DNA from: Mycogone perniciosa
Taxonomy: Eukaryota > Ascomycota > Sordariomycetes > Hypocreales > Hypocreaceae
DNA length: 64,000 bases
Assembly: GCA_025331125.1 (NCBI GenBank)
Contig: JAOALB010000008.1
Location: 124,001 to 188,000 of the forward strand
Reading direction: 5' to 3'
Positions 43,742 to 56,500 of this stretch are shown here, one piece after another. The notes under the pieces are model-generated. The model saw nothing but the letters and a program-made list of their open reading frames with translations. It was not told the origin of the DNA and searched no databases. Each line of letters opens with the position of its first letter. Position 1 is the first letter of the stretch. The translations under genes and the position numbers were made by a program.

Positions 43742-45298
43742 ATGGCCCAGCACGGCTTCCCGCAGTTCGGGACCGCCCCGAATGGCGGCCACATCGACCC
43801 CAACGACCTCGCCATGACGGGAGGCTACTCGCCTTCCTTCACCAACAACAACAACTTCAACTCCAACTCCAACCCTGCCAACGGCTTTTCGAGCGGCACT
43901 GCCGTCTTTGGAGATGACGAACTGCTTGACGGTCTGGCGAGTCCCACAGACGGACAACCTGGTCTTCACGGACAAGGCCAGGATTTCTCTGGCATGAGCA
44001 TGGGCTTTCAAAATGCCTACCAGTCCCACCACGGCTACTCCAATACACCTGACGGCGACCCTATCCAGAGCCCCTATGCTGCTGGCTTCAACACACATTA
44101 TCGGATGCAGGCCAACCATTCACTTGGCACCTCCTTGCAGTCACCCTTGTCGTATTCGGGGTCACCCCTGGCTGCCGCAGACATGGGCACAGATGGAAAC
44201 GACCCCAACTTCCTGAATACCAAGGCAAGAGCAGCACGGATGTCACAACAGATGCAGAGGAAAGCCTCAAATACCCGGACCCCAATGACGCCCAAGACCA
44301 ACAGCATGCACAGCATCCCTATCGGCTCTCAAGACTCTCCCGGCTTTGGGCCACAGTCCATGCGGACTGACAAGTCACCATCCGGCCACTGGCTCAACAC
44401 CCCTAATGGCAGCATCCCTGCTTCCTTCAACTCTGCCTTCTCTTCACCCATGCAACAGGGCATGGTGCAAATCAACGAGGTAATGATGAAAGGGGGCACC
44501 TCTATGCCTGCCAAGCTTGGAGTCGGAGTGGGCCCTGGCCCCGTTTCCACCCAGGAGATGAAGAGGAAGAGGCGTCGAGAGTCTCACAACCTCGTTGAGC
44601 GGCGCCGTCGTGACAACATCAACGAGAGAATCCAAGACCTCAGCCGGCTTGTGCCGACACATCGGCTGGAGGATGAGAAGATCCGGAAACTGATATCAAA
44701 CGGGACGCCGCTGTCGCCTACTCTCACAGGCGTATCCAATGCTACCTCAGGTCTGGCTGGACCCGGTGCGCGAAGAGCAGCTGGATCAGGCGCCGGCAAC
44801 ATCACTACTGGACTGCCAATCGAGGATAAAGACAAAGGCCCAAACAAGGGCGACATCCTCAACGGAGCCGTCAGCTGGACAAGGGATCTCATGTGGATGC
44901 TACACCTGAAGCTGCAACAACAGGAAGAGCTCCTGAACACCATTGCAGAGTTGGGAGGCCACATGCCCTTTGAACTTACAGACGACGAGCGTCGTATGCA
45001 GTCCGAGCTGATGGATGCCATAGCCAAGAATGAGTCAGGCTCCTTTGCTTACTCTCGGACCGCTGGGACGGGACTTCGTGTCCCCCACCACACCGACTAC
45101 CGCGGTGAGCCTGCCAACAGCATGGGTACCAACTTGGATTCTGTTGGTATCACCCCTGAGGGTAGTGGCAGCGGTGGTATGGCAGGTGATATCGGTGACA
45201 CCGCCCAGTTCTGGCATGATCCAGATGATGACACCAATGGTAATGCTCCCCTCAACTTCAAGGAAGAGGACGAGTATGACATGGATCTCACCCAGTAG
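43742..45298 (+). CDS. bHLH transcription factor with long loop
   Basis: A single coding exon for 518 residues; a nuclear regulator. Residues 1-265 are Asn, Ser, Gly and Pro-rich and disordered. The basic region and helix 1 lie at 274-305 (KRKRRRESHNLVERRRRDNI, then NERIQDLSRLVP). H282, E286 and R290 form the H-x3-E-x3-R set that reads a CACGTG-type E-box. Helix 2 lies at about 367-402 (KGDILNGAVSWTRDLMWMLH). Between them is a loop of about 60 residues rich in Gly, Ala and Pro, where most bHLH proteins have 5-25. Helix 2 runs on as a Gln/Glu-rich amphipathic segment. Acidic tail with FKEEDEYDMD. It resembles the USF/MITF-like fungal group that includes A. nidulans AnBH1; the exact orthologue is uncertain. 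It converges with npr3. Confidence 0.92.
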   Translation: MAQHGFPQFGTAPNGGHIDPNDLAMTGGYSPSFTNNNNFNSNSNPANGFSSGTAVFGDDELLDGLASPTDGQPGLHGQGQDFSGMSMGFQNAYQSHHGYSNTPDGDPIQSPYAAGFNTHYRMQANHSLGTSLQSPLSYSGSPLAAADMGTDGNDPNFLNTKARAARMSQQMQRKASNTRTPMTPKTNSMHSIPIGSQDSPGFGPQSMRTDKSPSGHWLNTPNGSIPASFNSAFSSPMQQGMVQINEVMMKGGTSMPAKLGVGVGPGPVSTQEMKRKRRRESHNLVERRRRDNINERIQDLSRLVPTHRLEDEKIRKLISNGTPLSPTLTGVSNATSGLAGPGARRAAGSGAGNITTGLPIEDKDKGPNKGDILNGAVSWTRDLMWMLHLKLQQQEELLNTIAELGGHMPFELTDDERRMQSELMDAIAKNESGSFAYSRTAGTGLRVPHHTDYRGEPANSMGTNLDSVGITPEGSGSGGMAGDIGDTAQFWHDPDDDTNGNAPLNFKEEDEYDMDLTQ

Positions 45299-46057
45299 CT
45301 GGTCTACCGGCCTTCGACCTTCGAAGCATGATATACAGTTTTTCCTTTGTCGAGCAGTCTGCCTGCTTTCTTCTCTTCCCTTGACGATTTGCATCCCATC
45401 TTGTGTTTGCTTTGCTCTTGCATTCATCATCTCGGCGGAGGATTTGGGTCTGGCATTCGAAGAAGCACACGAGTCTCGTGGCGGCGGCGTTTTAGGTGTC
45501 AACTACAATATTGGTAGGGCTCATTTTGAGCGACAGGGTGCTACAGGCATTTGGCATTTGGGATGGCTCATAGGGGATGTGATTATCCCCCCACCAGCAC
45601 TACTATACAGTCGCAGCGCAGAGATAAATCTTCGGACTTCTCTCTCCTCTTCCTTTCCTCTACTTATTTTAGTACAGCGCATGAACAGTTTTTGATTTTT
45701 TTTACGGTTGCTTTTATAGCCCCGAGAGCTCTTGTGGGTCTTCAGCGGGTTATCTCTTAGAGATGTGCGGTTGATTATTTTGTTGTTGATCTTTAGGGCA
45801 TGGTGATGTGGTTGCTGATACACGGATTTTGTTTTCTATTTTGGTTTTGTTTGCTTCATCACGATGACATCGAAGGAGGTCAGTTTGCTTTTGTACTTAA
45901 TTTTAGTATTCCTATATCCTTTAGTATTTCTTCTACACTTGAGATCAGATACCAGATGCGGAACGATACACGGCTGGGGTAGGCCACTATTTCAATTAAA
46001 CCAGGTTCTCTAGCATTCATTGACATGTTTCTCTCTTTTTTCCTTCTCCTTTATGCG
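45299..46057. other. Intergenic between convergent genes
   Basis: 3' flanks of the bHLH gene and npr3; T-rich, no gene. Confidence 0.55.
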
Positions 46058-48317
46058 TCACCAGTGCCTCGTGCATAATAAATACTCCCTCATACCAGTG
46101 AGTAGCGTCCACGTCTCCTTGCGCTTCATATCCTCCTGAAGCGCTATTCTCTCCAGGACGCAACGGCCGTCAAAGTACTTGCACATGAGCTGCCATGCCG
46201 ACCGCAACTTATCGTCCTTGAGCCTGCGCGCGATGGCGGATAGGTACCGCGACTCCTTGCCCGTGGCCTTCTTGGGGTCGAGGATGATGTGCGGCGTGAG
46301 GCCAGCCAGGTGTGGCGCATCGTTGATGGAAGGATTGGCTGTGGTGATGGGGACGGTTTTGCGGGCGTGGGCGGTGGCCTTATCGGCGGCTTCGCGGTGG
46401 GCTTTGAGGGCGATGCGTTCGAGGCGGGCCATTTCGGCCGAGTGTTCGGCTGCGGAGAGGGTGGATGGGTTGGGGACGTTGAGGGGGTGGTGTTGCGTCA
46501 TGGTTGGGGGAGAGTCGCTTGCGTGTGCGTCGGCGTTGGTCTTGGTGGTGGTGTCGGAGATGGTAGTAGTGGTATCGGTTCCGTCCGCAGAGGTGGAGGC
46601 GGAAGAGGAGGATGCAGCGGCAAGCTCTTCTTTCTCGATCTCGTAGTCGACTTCGTAAAGGATCTCCGGCCAGACGACGACGTAGGCAAAGGTGCAGAGC
46701 TGCGTGACCCAGCCGCCGCGCATTAGCCATGCCAGCATGCGAAGGTAAAGTGGCCGGTGGGCCTTGGTGGGCGAGATGCTCTTGTAGGGTCGAGGGCATA
46801 CGGAGAGCTCAGCGAGGAAGTTGGGCAGAGCCGGGGCAAGGGGGAAAGCTATCTGCCATTGTTGCGTAGCCTGAGGTAGTCTTTGGAGGTCACAGTTGGG
46901 GGAGACGATGTAAATGTCACGAGGATGGAGAGGTGGGATGGCGATGGCACGGCGCCAGAAGATAAAGTGCTGGGCATATTTGCGGACTTGGCCAAGTGTC
47001 AAGACGTTGCTTTGGCCAACTTGGTAGAAGCTATACGGGGGGTTCGAATTAGCAATCAAACTCTTTCATCCGGAGGAAGGCTGATGATACGTACGACATA
47101 GTTGGCTTTGCGAGCCGCACAAACTCTACCATGGATAGAGTGGTTGGGTCGCGGTCAGACTGCAGCTCGGACACAATCTTTTTCTCATCGTCCATGAGCA
47201 GCAGGGCAAAATTTCGATCGAGGAAGCCCGGTTCCTCGAGGGCGTCCTGGCTAAGAAAGGCATTGGAAGTGGTTAGCCAAAGCCCGTGATGGTGCTCATC
47301 ATCCTCCGTAGGGAGATCAGCGATGAAAAAGGGGGCCGGAATCTGGACGGACGGCGTCAAGATGCCGTCAACCGTGTCTAGGTGCAAGGTTGCAATTCTG
47401 TTCTGCGAGACAGCTCCATATATGTCACGCATAGAGGCTGCCAGCGATGAGGTTTGCAAAAGCTCGTTCCATAGAACGCTCATTTTCTTCTCTGACGTCT
47501 CAAGTCAGTCTGCAGATCACGAAAACTCTAGTGTCTATCAGGACCTACTCTCTTCCCGCGCCCTATCTTTGGCAATTAGTATGCGTTTAGACTCCTTCCA
47601 CACAAATTCACTGTGCTGCTGGCTGTACTGATAGGCTTTGTTAACCTTCTTGACGATGTTGGTGTATAGTGAGTCCACAAGTTCCTTGACTTCATTTTTC
47701 CGGGGGTTAAGAAAGAAGACCAGATTGAACATGGTCATAGAACTGCGCTTCTCTTCGTCGCCATCGTCCTTCTTGTTCTCCTTGTCCTTGGATGAATCCT
47801 GCGGCTTGCTTATTGATGGGGGGTTGAGCTCCGGAGGCGCGAGGGTATCGTCAGCCTCCCTGGCAGCCCTCCTTGCTTTGCTGGCCTTCTTGGGTTTTTT
47901 CCATTTTCCGTTTTCAGGTACATGTATAGGATAAGACACACAGAGCAGAGGGTCAAGTGACAGCTGAAAAAGCTTCTTGTGGTATGACTTTGCCGGGGTG
48001 AGAATGCCCGCAAGATCACGAGCAGGGAAACCGACCACGTGCTCCCAGGGGACTATCTGGGTGCCCGCCTCAGTCATATGGTGGTCGTCATGGCTCCCAT
48101 GCTTGTCAGGCAGCTCATCGTTGGCGATTTCGCTGCTGGGGGTCTGTGAGAGACGCTCGAAGAGGATGTCTTCAAGATCGATATTCTCCGTGTTATCTGG
48201 AGTGCTGGAGGCAGGCTGGACATGGGCCGGGTAATGAAAGACAAAGGCAGGGCCGTCGCGGGAGCGATTGATGACAAGGGCGACAGCGAGGAAGTTTTCG
48301 TCATTGACGCACGACAT
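46058..48317 (-). CDS. npr3: Nitrogen permease regulator 3 (SEACIT/GATOR1 subunit)
   Basis: With Npr2 and Iml1, Npr3 forms the SEACIT/GATOR1 complex at the vacuole, which turns TORC1 down when amino acids are short. Three exons (48317-47549, 47491-47095, 47030-46058) encode 712 residues. The N-terminal longin-like domain starts VNDENFLAVALVINRSRDGP followed by AFVFHYP, the family's hallmark. LDPLLCVSYPIHV and MTMFNLVFFLNP follow. The C-terminus has YFDGRCVLERIALQEDMKRK and ends ...YLLCTRHW, the conserved Npr3 end. A Ser/Thr/Asp-rich insert sits near residues 520-590. The first intron is placed so that the sequence reads REEKKKMSVLWNELL; the frame is continuous. Divergent from the ethanolamine kinase gene. 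Confidence 0.93.
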
Positions 48318-49879
48318 GGTTACAGTTTATGGGAGGAGAGGCCCGTCGTATTACATGATGTGAGTCTCCAGGAGTTTGGGATATGATCCCGTGTAGTAAT
48401 GTTCCTGATGAGTGGAAGCTTCACGCAAGACAGCCTCAATAGGCCCTGTCCAGCACGTGTGGACGAGTAGATAGATAGGTAGTAAGTCGGTAATGTGGTT
48501 GGCGTGTTAGTAAGCCGTACAGTGTTATAACGAATGCGGGGCGGATTAACTCATCCATTCTGGAATGTCTGTCTCACATGCAAATCTGAAGCTCCAGAAC
48601 TAGTGCTCGTACTCCGTCCGTACTTATCTTATCAACTCGTACATACTCCGTAGGTAGGGAGCAAAAGGTTCTCAGTCCTCCACACTGTACCCACCTAGGT
48701 ATATGTAGATAGGGCTAAGGTAAAGTAATAAAAAACTCTTGTATAAAAAACAGCCATCTAGTTTATGATGGTAAACGAGGCGTTCAACGGCAACAGCGCG
48801 CCTTGCTTCAAGACTTAGAGAGAGAGAAAAAAGGACAATCGATATTTAATACTGCTACAGAGTACGGAGTACTACTAGGTACTCTGTAGTTGTAGTAATA
48901 TCGATCGTTCCCCATGTCAGCGGTGTGACTAGCGCCATCACTTTACGCGCAAGCATGTGCAAAGAATATTACTGACTCGTATCTGAAAGGTAGACATAAA
49001 GTAACGTGATATGATGGTTTGCCCTCGAGAGACAAGCAACTGCGCAGCCACAATACTTTTCAGGCACATGCACAGGACATCCCCCTCAAAATGCTTGCAG
49101 GGATTCTCTGGGCTACACCTCTACTCGTAATAAGGCCTGAAGTCTAACAGGTGTCACTGCTCCTGAAATCCCAACAAAAATCCCCATCCTCATATTATAC
49201 CAATGGAAATCGGTATTCCATCTCAACCTGCTGATACATTTTCCCGAGTTAATATTATTTAGCCTGCTCTGTCTGCGCTCCAGACAAGGCTAGAATCTGC
49301 AACCCCTGACTGACTGGTGGCTGTACTATTTATTTCTTCCTCTGTTAACTGTCTTTCACATGATCGTATCATCCCTTTGGCCCACCCACCAACGGTCCCC
49401 AAGTTCTTTTCACCCACAAAATCGCGGCGGCTTGGAACGGAAACAGGTCGTGTGCATTTCTCCCAGCTTCACCTCAACATCTAGTGTCTTGTCCCTCGAC
49501 CACCGTCCCCTAGAGCCGTGAAAGCCACCGACTTGGCAGTCCGTGTCGTGTTTACAGCACTTCGCTGAAACAGACTTGCGGTTCTCGTGCTATACGTACT
49601 ATCTACTCGTATCTTGTGCCCAAAATCGCAATCTCAACAGAACGGGCCATCATTCGACCTGTAGATGACAACAACCTCCTAAGTTGTCCTCAGAACCCAG
49701 GCTATATACCATTGCCGACTCGGCGAGTGCAAAACCAAGGCCAAGGCTAGAAACCGCAGCAAGCCGAGGGAGAGGGAGAGAGAGGGAGAGAGGAAAAAAC
49801 AGACCATCAAAATACCGCCTCCTACCTTTACCACGCGCGTCTCTATCCTCTACCATATCTTATCCATCTATCCGCCATC
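48318..49879. other. Intergenic between divergent npr3 and ethanolamine kinase genes
   Basis: 1.6 kb of promoter DNA with no gene. It contains the inverted repeat at 48855-48889 and further TACTCCGT words near 48609-48655. Confidence 0.55.
48855..48889. repeat. 11-bp perfect inverted repeat (hairpin)
   Basis: CTACAGAGTAC at 48855-48865 pairs with GTACTCTGTAG at 48879-48889 across a 13-base loop. It is built from the same short-word family. Confidence 0.93.
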
Positions 49880-51175
49880 ATGTCGCCTGCAGCTAGTATT
49901 GGGGCCCTTGGCCACGTCAGATTCCTCCCTTTTGCCTACGACAGCAGTGATTCTCAGCGCTCAGCCCTGAAGCTCATTCTCACCCTGTTGCCCCAATGGG
50001 CCAGCGACGACTCCAATGTCGATTTTATCCGCTTCACTGACGGCATCACCAATACGCTGCTCAAGGCAGTGAATCGGAAGCCGGGCCTGTCCAAAGCTGA
50101 CATCGACCGGGATTCCGTCCTGCTCCGAGCTTATGGCCACGGCACCGCCGTCATCATTGACCGGGAGCGCGAGGCTGCCAATCATGAGCTGCTCATGAAG
50201 CATGGTCTCGCCCCAGAGCTACTGGCTCGCTTTGCCAACGGCATGCTTTACCGCTTCGTCCCCGGCATTGTTGCACAGCCTAAGGACCTCCCTGACCCCC
50301 AGATCCTACTGGCTGTCGCTCGACGGCTAGCCCAATGGCATGCGACAGTACCCTGCGTGCCCGATTCCTCCATCGTAACAGAGCCCCTCGTCGATAACGG
50401 CTCTTCGGGAGATTTTACTGGTCACAAGGCCATGATACTAAAGGCAGCTGCCGGCAAGCCGATTCCCAATTTGTGGTCGACTATGCAGAAATGGATCCTG
50501 GCACTGCCGACAGAGACGGAGCCGCAGCGCCACAGGCAAGCCTTGCTGCAGCGTGAGCTGGAAGAAATGATCCAAACGCTTAGCCAGCGCCCTGGATTGG
50601 GCCGCAACGGGGTATGCATACCACAATCCCCAAGCTTTGAAAAACTGAAGAGAGCTCCTAGCTAACCATGGATGTAGTTGGTCTTTGCCCATTGTGACCT
50701 GCTCAGTGCCAATATCATCATTCATCGAGAACCCGGTGAGGAGCTTTCTGTGAGCTTCATTGACTACGAGTACGCGACGCCGTCACCCGCGGCATTTGAT
50801 ATTGCCAACCACTTTGCTGAATGGGCCGGGTATGACTGTGACTACTCAGCCATTCCGACTCGACCGCAGCGACATGCCTTTATCGGTGAGTATATCAAGG
50901 CATATGCTAAGCTCAATGGCAAAATCATGGACCAGGAGGAAGAAACTCGTAAGCTCATGCACGAGGTGGACGTGTTCCGTGGTGTTCCCGGATTCTACTG
51001 GGGTATCTGGGCCCTAATCCAAGCCACGATATCTCGTATCGACTTTGACTATGCCTCATACGCCGAGCTCAGGTTAGGCGAGTACTGGGCATACAAGGCC
51101 GAGGAAGACGGGAGCCGTGAAGCAGCAGGCAAGGAGCTGCCCCTACGGGAGAAAACGTGGTCACGGAGCGAGTAA
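49880..51175 (+). CDS. eki1: Ethanolamine kinase
   Basis: Phosphorylates ethanolamine, the first step of the CDP-ethanolamine branch of phosphatidylethanolamine synthesis, in the cytosol. Exons 49880-50611 and 50678-51175 encode 409 residues. The choline/ethanolamine kinase fold is clear: FTDGITNTLLKAV (nucleotide loop), IIDREREAANHELLMKHGLA, RFANGMLYRFVPG, then the catalytic loop HCDLLSANII with D251 and N256, and FIDYEYA with metal-binding D273. The RFxNGMLYxFxPG stretch points to ethanolamine rather than choline kinase. The intron sits just before the catalytic loop and restores it exactly. The symbol is by family resemblance; substrate preference is inferred. Confidence 0.93.
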
Positions 51176-52151
51176 AGAAAGGGCGTTTTAGGTGAAGCAA
51201 GGGAGGGGGGAGAAGAGGTAAGTAAGTAATCACTGGCGGTTGGGCAGCAGCAGCAAATGTGGCGGTGACACGAAAGACAGCGGCGAGAAACACTTCTTTT
51301 TGGAGGAGAGGGAAGAGGGCATGGCGTGGGGTTGGCGTAAACCATCTGCATTTCTTTAGACATAGGCATTGGCGTGTTTTCTTGAGACATGGGACTTTTC
51401 AACTACCATGAGAGCACAGGGATCGGACGGAAAGAATGGCCAAAAGGGAAAAAAAGGCCAGCCATTCAACATGCGCTACTAATACTCCGTACTACGGCAG
51501 TGTATGTATGTAGTATCTGTATTCTGGAATTCACAATAGCATAATCAGCATTTAATGAAGAGATTTCACAATGCAGAGGGCGACTTGATGGCGTGCGAGA
51601 GAAGTACTCCGCACATGCGATGCAATTGTGTCCTCGGGCCAACGGACATGGCAGGATGGACGTTGCATTTCAGCTGTCAATAGCTGTGCGTTGTGACGTA
51701 TCATGCACCGAGGCTTTTTGCAGAAGGGTTGATTGATGGATTGATCGATCAATGTCTAGGCATCTTGCTTGACAGAGGCCCTTTCTATGTACGAAGCACT
51801 ACTTCGTACATACGTACATATGCAGGATATGGGATCCTTGTCCAACGAGAAGTGAGGTGAAAGAGTGGCTCACGGCCTGACGCAGGGCTGGCATGACGAG
51901 CTTGGGCTGGGATTTCCTGATCGGGGGTCGCGGGATCAGGAATATGCAGGGTGGCAAAAAAGAAAGGAAAAAAGAACAGAGAGGATATTGGACGAGAGTG
52001 CGGAGGGTTTGAGATGAATGGGTGATGGACGAATGATTGGGCGGTGATGACGAGTGTTTGCATGAAGCGCTGCACTGTCTTAGTAGTGAGAGGTGGACAG
52101 TATGTACTTCGTACAAAAAGCCATTACTGCGACGCACTGATCCATACTATA

Positions 52152-52180
52152 GGTACTTCGTATGGTACTTCGTATGGTAC
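52152..52180. repeat. 12-bp tandem repeat GGTACTTCGTAT
   Basis: Two perfect adjacent copies plus a partial third (GGTAC). This shows that the intergenic words can duplicate in tandem. Confidence 0.92.
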
Positions 52181-53290
52181 TACTACTGCTATAAATAAAT
52201 AAATATCATAAAGTTTATAGGCTTGCATAAGGTGACAAGGCAAGGCTTTGTCTAACAGCAACAGGATTGTTTCTGGCTTATCACTGTCGGCCGATAAACG
52301 GAGAGACACAGACTCACCGAATACCACTCCGTAGTACTCGTATTACCCGATCATGCACAAGTATCGTCCGTTATTCTACTCGTAAGCGCCAAAGCTATAT
52401 CGGCTCATTGCCACCTTCCATGCCGGGTCCAGGTAGCATTATCGGACACTAATATGGGGGTGGCTTTGCGGGAGCTTCTTTCTTGGTACTACTACTACTT
52501 TCGACTACGTGCTTTGGATCATATAGTACGGAGTACGGAGTAGTATCTGGAAAACGGCACTTTGGTGTTAATACAGAGAAAGGGTTGACGATCTTTACGT
52601 GGTTTTTTTTTCCTTTTGCCTTCTTTTTGGAACAAGTCGCTCCCCTGTTCCTATTGAAAATGCACGGGGGTGGTGCCGTCGCTGCAGTGGGCTCAGCCAC
52701 ATGGCTTTTTCCGAGATCTTAGACACACGGTGCACGCACTGCCAAGTTGGTCCAAACACAGTGCGCATGATAAGTCTTGGCACGCGCGAGACAAAGTCGC
52801 ACAACAGGTGTCTCTCTGCAGGCAGTGAGTGGCATTGGTATTTTGGCACCTCGACATTGGACAACCGCCTGCACCGCCTAATCGGATGCTGTGCCCGCAA
52901 GGCTGCACCCCACTGCTTCTGTGTGGGAGAAACCGTTGAGTGTGTGTGGTGCTTTGTACGGAGAGAATGGAGCAGCACCCCAGCCCGTAATTCCCGCCGA
53001 ATGCCCCAATGCAGGGGAGGGGGGTGGGTTTCGAAAGGAGACGAGTGAGAGGAGGGCCAGCAAGGAAAATGGCGAGTGAGAGAAAATTACTCGTGAAAAC
53101 GAGCACAGAGACGCAGCAGGCGTGAGAAAAGACAGGCGGCAAAAAAAGAGCAACCCGAGGGGAGAAGCAAACAACAAGCCAGAGGCTTTCTAGAAGCCCC
53201 ACGGAAAAAGAAAGCAAAAACCAGGGCCACAAACGTCGTCGGACATCTCGCAGAGAATACCCAACCCAGGGTCAGGGTCTCTCAGTCCCT

Positions 53291-53320
53291 CATTCTCATT
53301 CTCATTCATTCTCATTCTCA
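53291..53320. repeat. (CATTCT)n microsatellite
   Basis: Five imperfect CATTCT units in the leader region of the zinc-finger gene. Confidence 0.85.
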
Positions 53321-53541
53321 CACTCTCTCGCTCCCGCTCTCATCAGGGCCTGCCCCAATCCAGCTCGCCATCTGTCATCCTCCATCCTCCATCTTCCTCT
53401 CGCTCTTCCTCTTCCCCTTCACTTCCCAACGGCCCTGCCCCAGGGCGCGCGCCATGGACACGGCACTCACTCGTGGCGCCGCCAGCATGTCCTAAAGCGA
53501 GCCGGATGGAATTGGAATAGAGAGAGAGAGAGCACCATTGG

Positions 53542-56500
53542 ATGGCCCGCAACAACATGAGCATGTCTAGCCCAAGCCCGGATATCGACATCGACCTTGC
53601 CATCCGCCAGCTGCTCGACCAACAGGCCGACATCCAGGCGAGGCTGGCCGCCTTGCGTGGTGTTCATCATCGCCATGACAATCGCCAACATGGCTACCAG
53701 CAGCGTCCTCTCGATCTGCCCCGGGAGCTCGACATGCTGCGCCACAAGTTGCGCGTACTCGAGGGCATCGTCGACCGTCACGGTGCGTCTGTTGCTTCGT
53801 GCTCCCCAGTGCATATCAATCCGACCCAATCCAATCCAATCCAATCCAACCCTTCCTTTGCGCAGCCTTGTCGGGCTTGATGGATCCAAGCCTCACTCGA
53901 GCTTCTTACAGAGGATTAGTGTGCTGACTCGTTATGCCATACCAGGCCTGGCGTCGCGCGTCGCCCACTTCATGTCCGACATGGAAGAGGCTCGCGCAAT
54001 CCAATACCGCTGCGAATGCCTCGAGGCCCTTTGTATTCAAGAGAGTAAGCCGCCAGACCTGCGTCCTTGCTACCTATTATTAGCCGGATGCTACTCCGTA
54101 CTACTAGCTAGGTAGCATCCATCATCTGTCACTGTCACCCACCACTCACTCGCCCGCCTCATGCATGCCATCAATGCCCCCCCAATTCACTCACCGTCAA
54201 CACCAAAAAAGAAGAGACTTGATAACTGATTCGGCAAAGCAGATCTGGATGTCGTCGACCCCCTGAAGCTCTCTTCGCAGTCCGCGCCAGTGGGATTTAG
54301 GTCTTGGCTGGATCAGCATCTGGAGCTCCACGACCCCATCCTTCGCGGCAAGCCGGAACACGGGAATGACATCGCTTATCCGCTTCCTTCGCTCAAGTGC
54401 TGGGACCATCGTTGCATCCACTACGTCTACGGATTTTCTACTCAGCTCGATCGGGACAGCCACGCCCGGATGCATGCCTCTCATTCAAAGAGAGACTCTG
54501 AGCTCTCTGCAGTAAACTCACCTCTCGCCCAATTCTCTGGCCACGGCCTATCTCAGCCCAATATCTCTGAGCCGTTGGGACCGTTAGGACCGTTGCCTTC
54601 CATGCACCTTCCACGCCCCGCCCCGTCCTCCAAACTCCCGCCTTTGAGAATCCCAACACAGTCTACGGACCGCCGGGACTCGCTCATAAGCTATGCATTT
54701 TCTAGCAACCGCACCGTACCTGCGAGGAGCTCCATCGCCATCGACTCTGACGTCGAGCCCCTACTCCCACCATTGAAGAGGACCAGGGTTGATAGCCTCC
54801 CCCGATTGGAATCTATTGGAGAGCTTCGCCTCTTCCAAGAGCATGAGGCTTGTCTCCGTTGTAGAGTTGCCGGAACCGAGGTGGGATTGCCCGCCTATCC
54901 AGGACGTCGATGAGTCTATGGGCCGTCACTAACGTTATTGTCATCACTAGTGTGACGGAAGCCAACCGTGCTTATCTTGCTCAGATCTTCCACCAACAGG
55001 CTCTGAAGAGCACTGGGCCATGATTGGATGTTTCCGCGGCTCCATTGCTTCCCTTGCTGATTGCTTACTTCCAGGTATTTTCTTGACAAGAGCATGATGC
55101 TGTTAACTTGTTCTAATAAATGAGACTCGTAGGCCCTCTATCACCTAGACAGACACGAACTCCTGTCACTTCCCCTCTAGTACAACGGCAGCATGTGAAC
55201 GATTACTTGCAAAGGGCGTGCCGTTTTCCTACAAGCATCACTGATGCTGTCAGGGCGTGTCTTGATCACCAAGACGACTTTTGGTGGTCCGGGCAAGTAT
55301 CTCAAAGGTTTGATGCAAATGATGGAACTCAAGTATATGGTCGGGATATGATTGACAACCCTCCCCCTATACTGTGTGCCCTCGTTGCTAGCTGGAACTG
55401 CCAAGATACTTCGTATAGCCTACTCGAACTCTTGCGCTGTACCAGATGCCTGTCGACATCTCGTGAGGCTGAAGAATCGGCACACCCAGTCCTGCATTAT
55501 GCCAAGTTGCTCCTTCGGGAGACTACATTCTATGCCATCTTGCAGCCAGATCCCATCATTCAGCTAGAGCTGAGTCCTGCCTATCGACCACCACTAGACG
55601 GTTCAAATCCAAGCGACCATGCACGCCTTCTCGAGCAATCCATGGTATGGTTCTTACAATCCTTCGAGTCAATCTGTTCAAGGAAGTCACCTCTCCACCC
55701 GAGGGAATGGCTAGCTGTCTATCATTCTCTGTGTATATTCAGTGTTGTTCGGACGCTACTTACAGACCTCGCCCCTGTTTCCTCGCCATACTCTTCGCTG
55801 CGATACCGCCAAGGACCCATTAGAGACAACCCTCGCCATACGCTGCATAGTGTTTACAAGGCTCTAGTTCAATTGTTATCAGTTACCAGCTCTATATCGA
55901 TAGACGGTGCTTCCAGCGATATGTCACCAGAAGATAGGACAGTCTATCAGCTCACCAACCGTATCCTACGCAGGGAGACTTGGTCGGCTCGAGGCATACA
56001 CGGCTGTATTGACTTTCTCATGAGTCTCGGAACCGGGCATTGCGAGTTACCAGAATATAATGGCTTCATTCGCCATCGACGGCCACATCATACTACCACC
56101 AACGAGTCCGTGCTACCAACACCTACTGGATGTGAGCCACAATGGTCGCCTACTATGCATGGGTTTTCCGGCCAGAGTGGTATTCGGGGTTCCCGTCATG
56201 AAACCTTTGATGACGCGGAAAGTCCTCGCAAAGGTATTTCGGCTCCTGTGGGCCTGCCTCATCTAGAACATGGGCGCGCCAGGAGACACACAGTTGCAGA
56301 ACCGCCAACGGATATAAAGCCAACGAGTCCCATATTTAGCCCTCGTCTTACCCCTATGAGATTCAAACCGGCGTATCAAAGACCCCCTCTGAAACGCGTT
56401 TACTGCCGCAAATGCAATGAGTATCCTGAGGGCTTCCGAGGCGAGCACGAATTGAGACGCCACACAGACGCCAAACATGCTGCTTTAGTCAAGCGGTGGG

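Larger units (their letters stand above)
51176..53541. other. Intergenic, 2.4 kb
   Basis: No supportable gene. It is especially rich in TACTCCGTA and GTACTTCGTAC words (51484-51495, 51784-51815, 52106-52116, 52152-52180, 52328-52345, 52526-52543, 52957). The last 300 bp, upstream of the zinc-finger gene, are pyrimidine-rich with CATTCT repeats and look like its leader. Confidence 0.55.
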
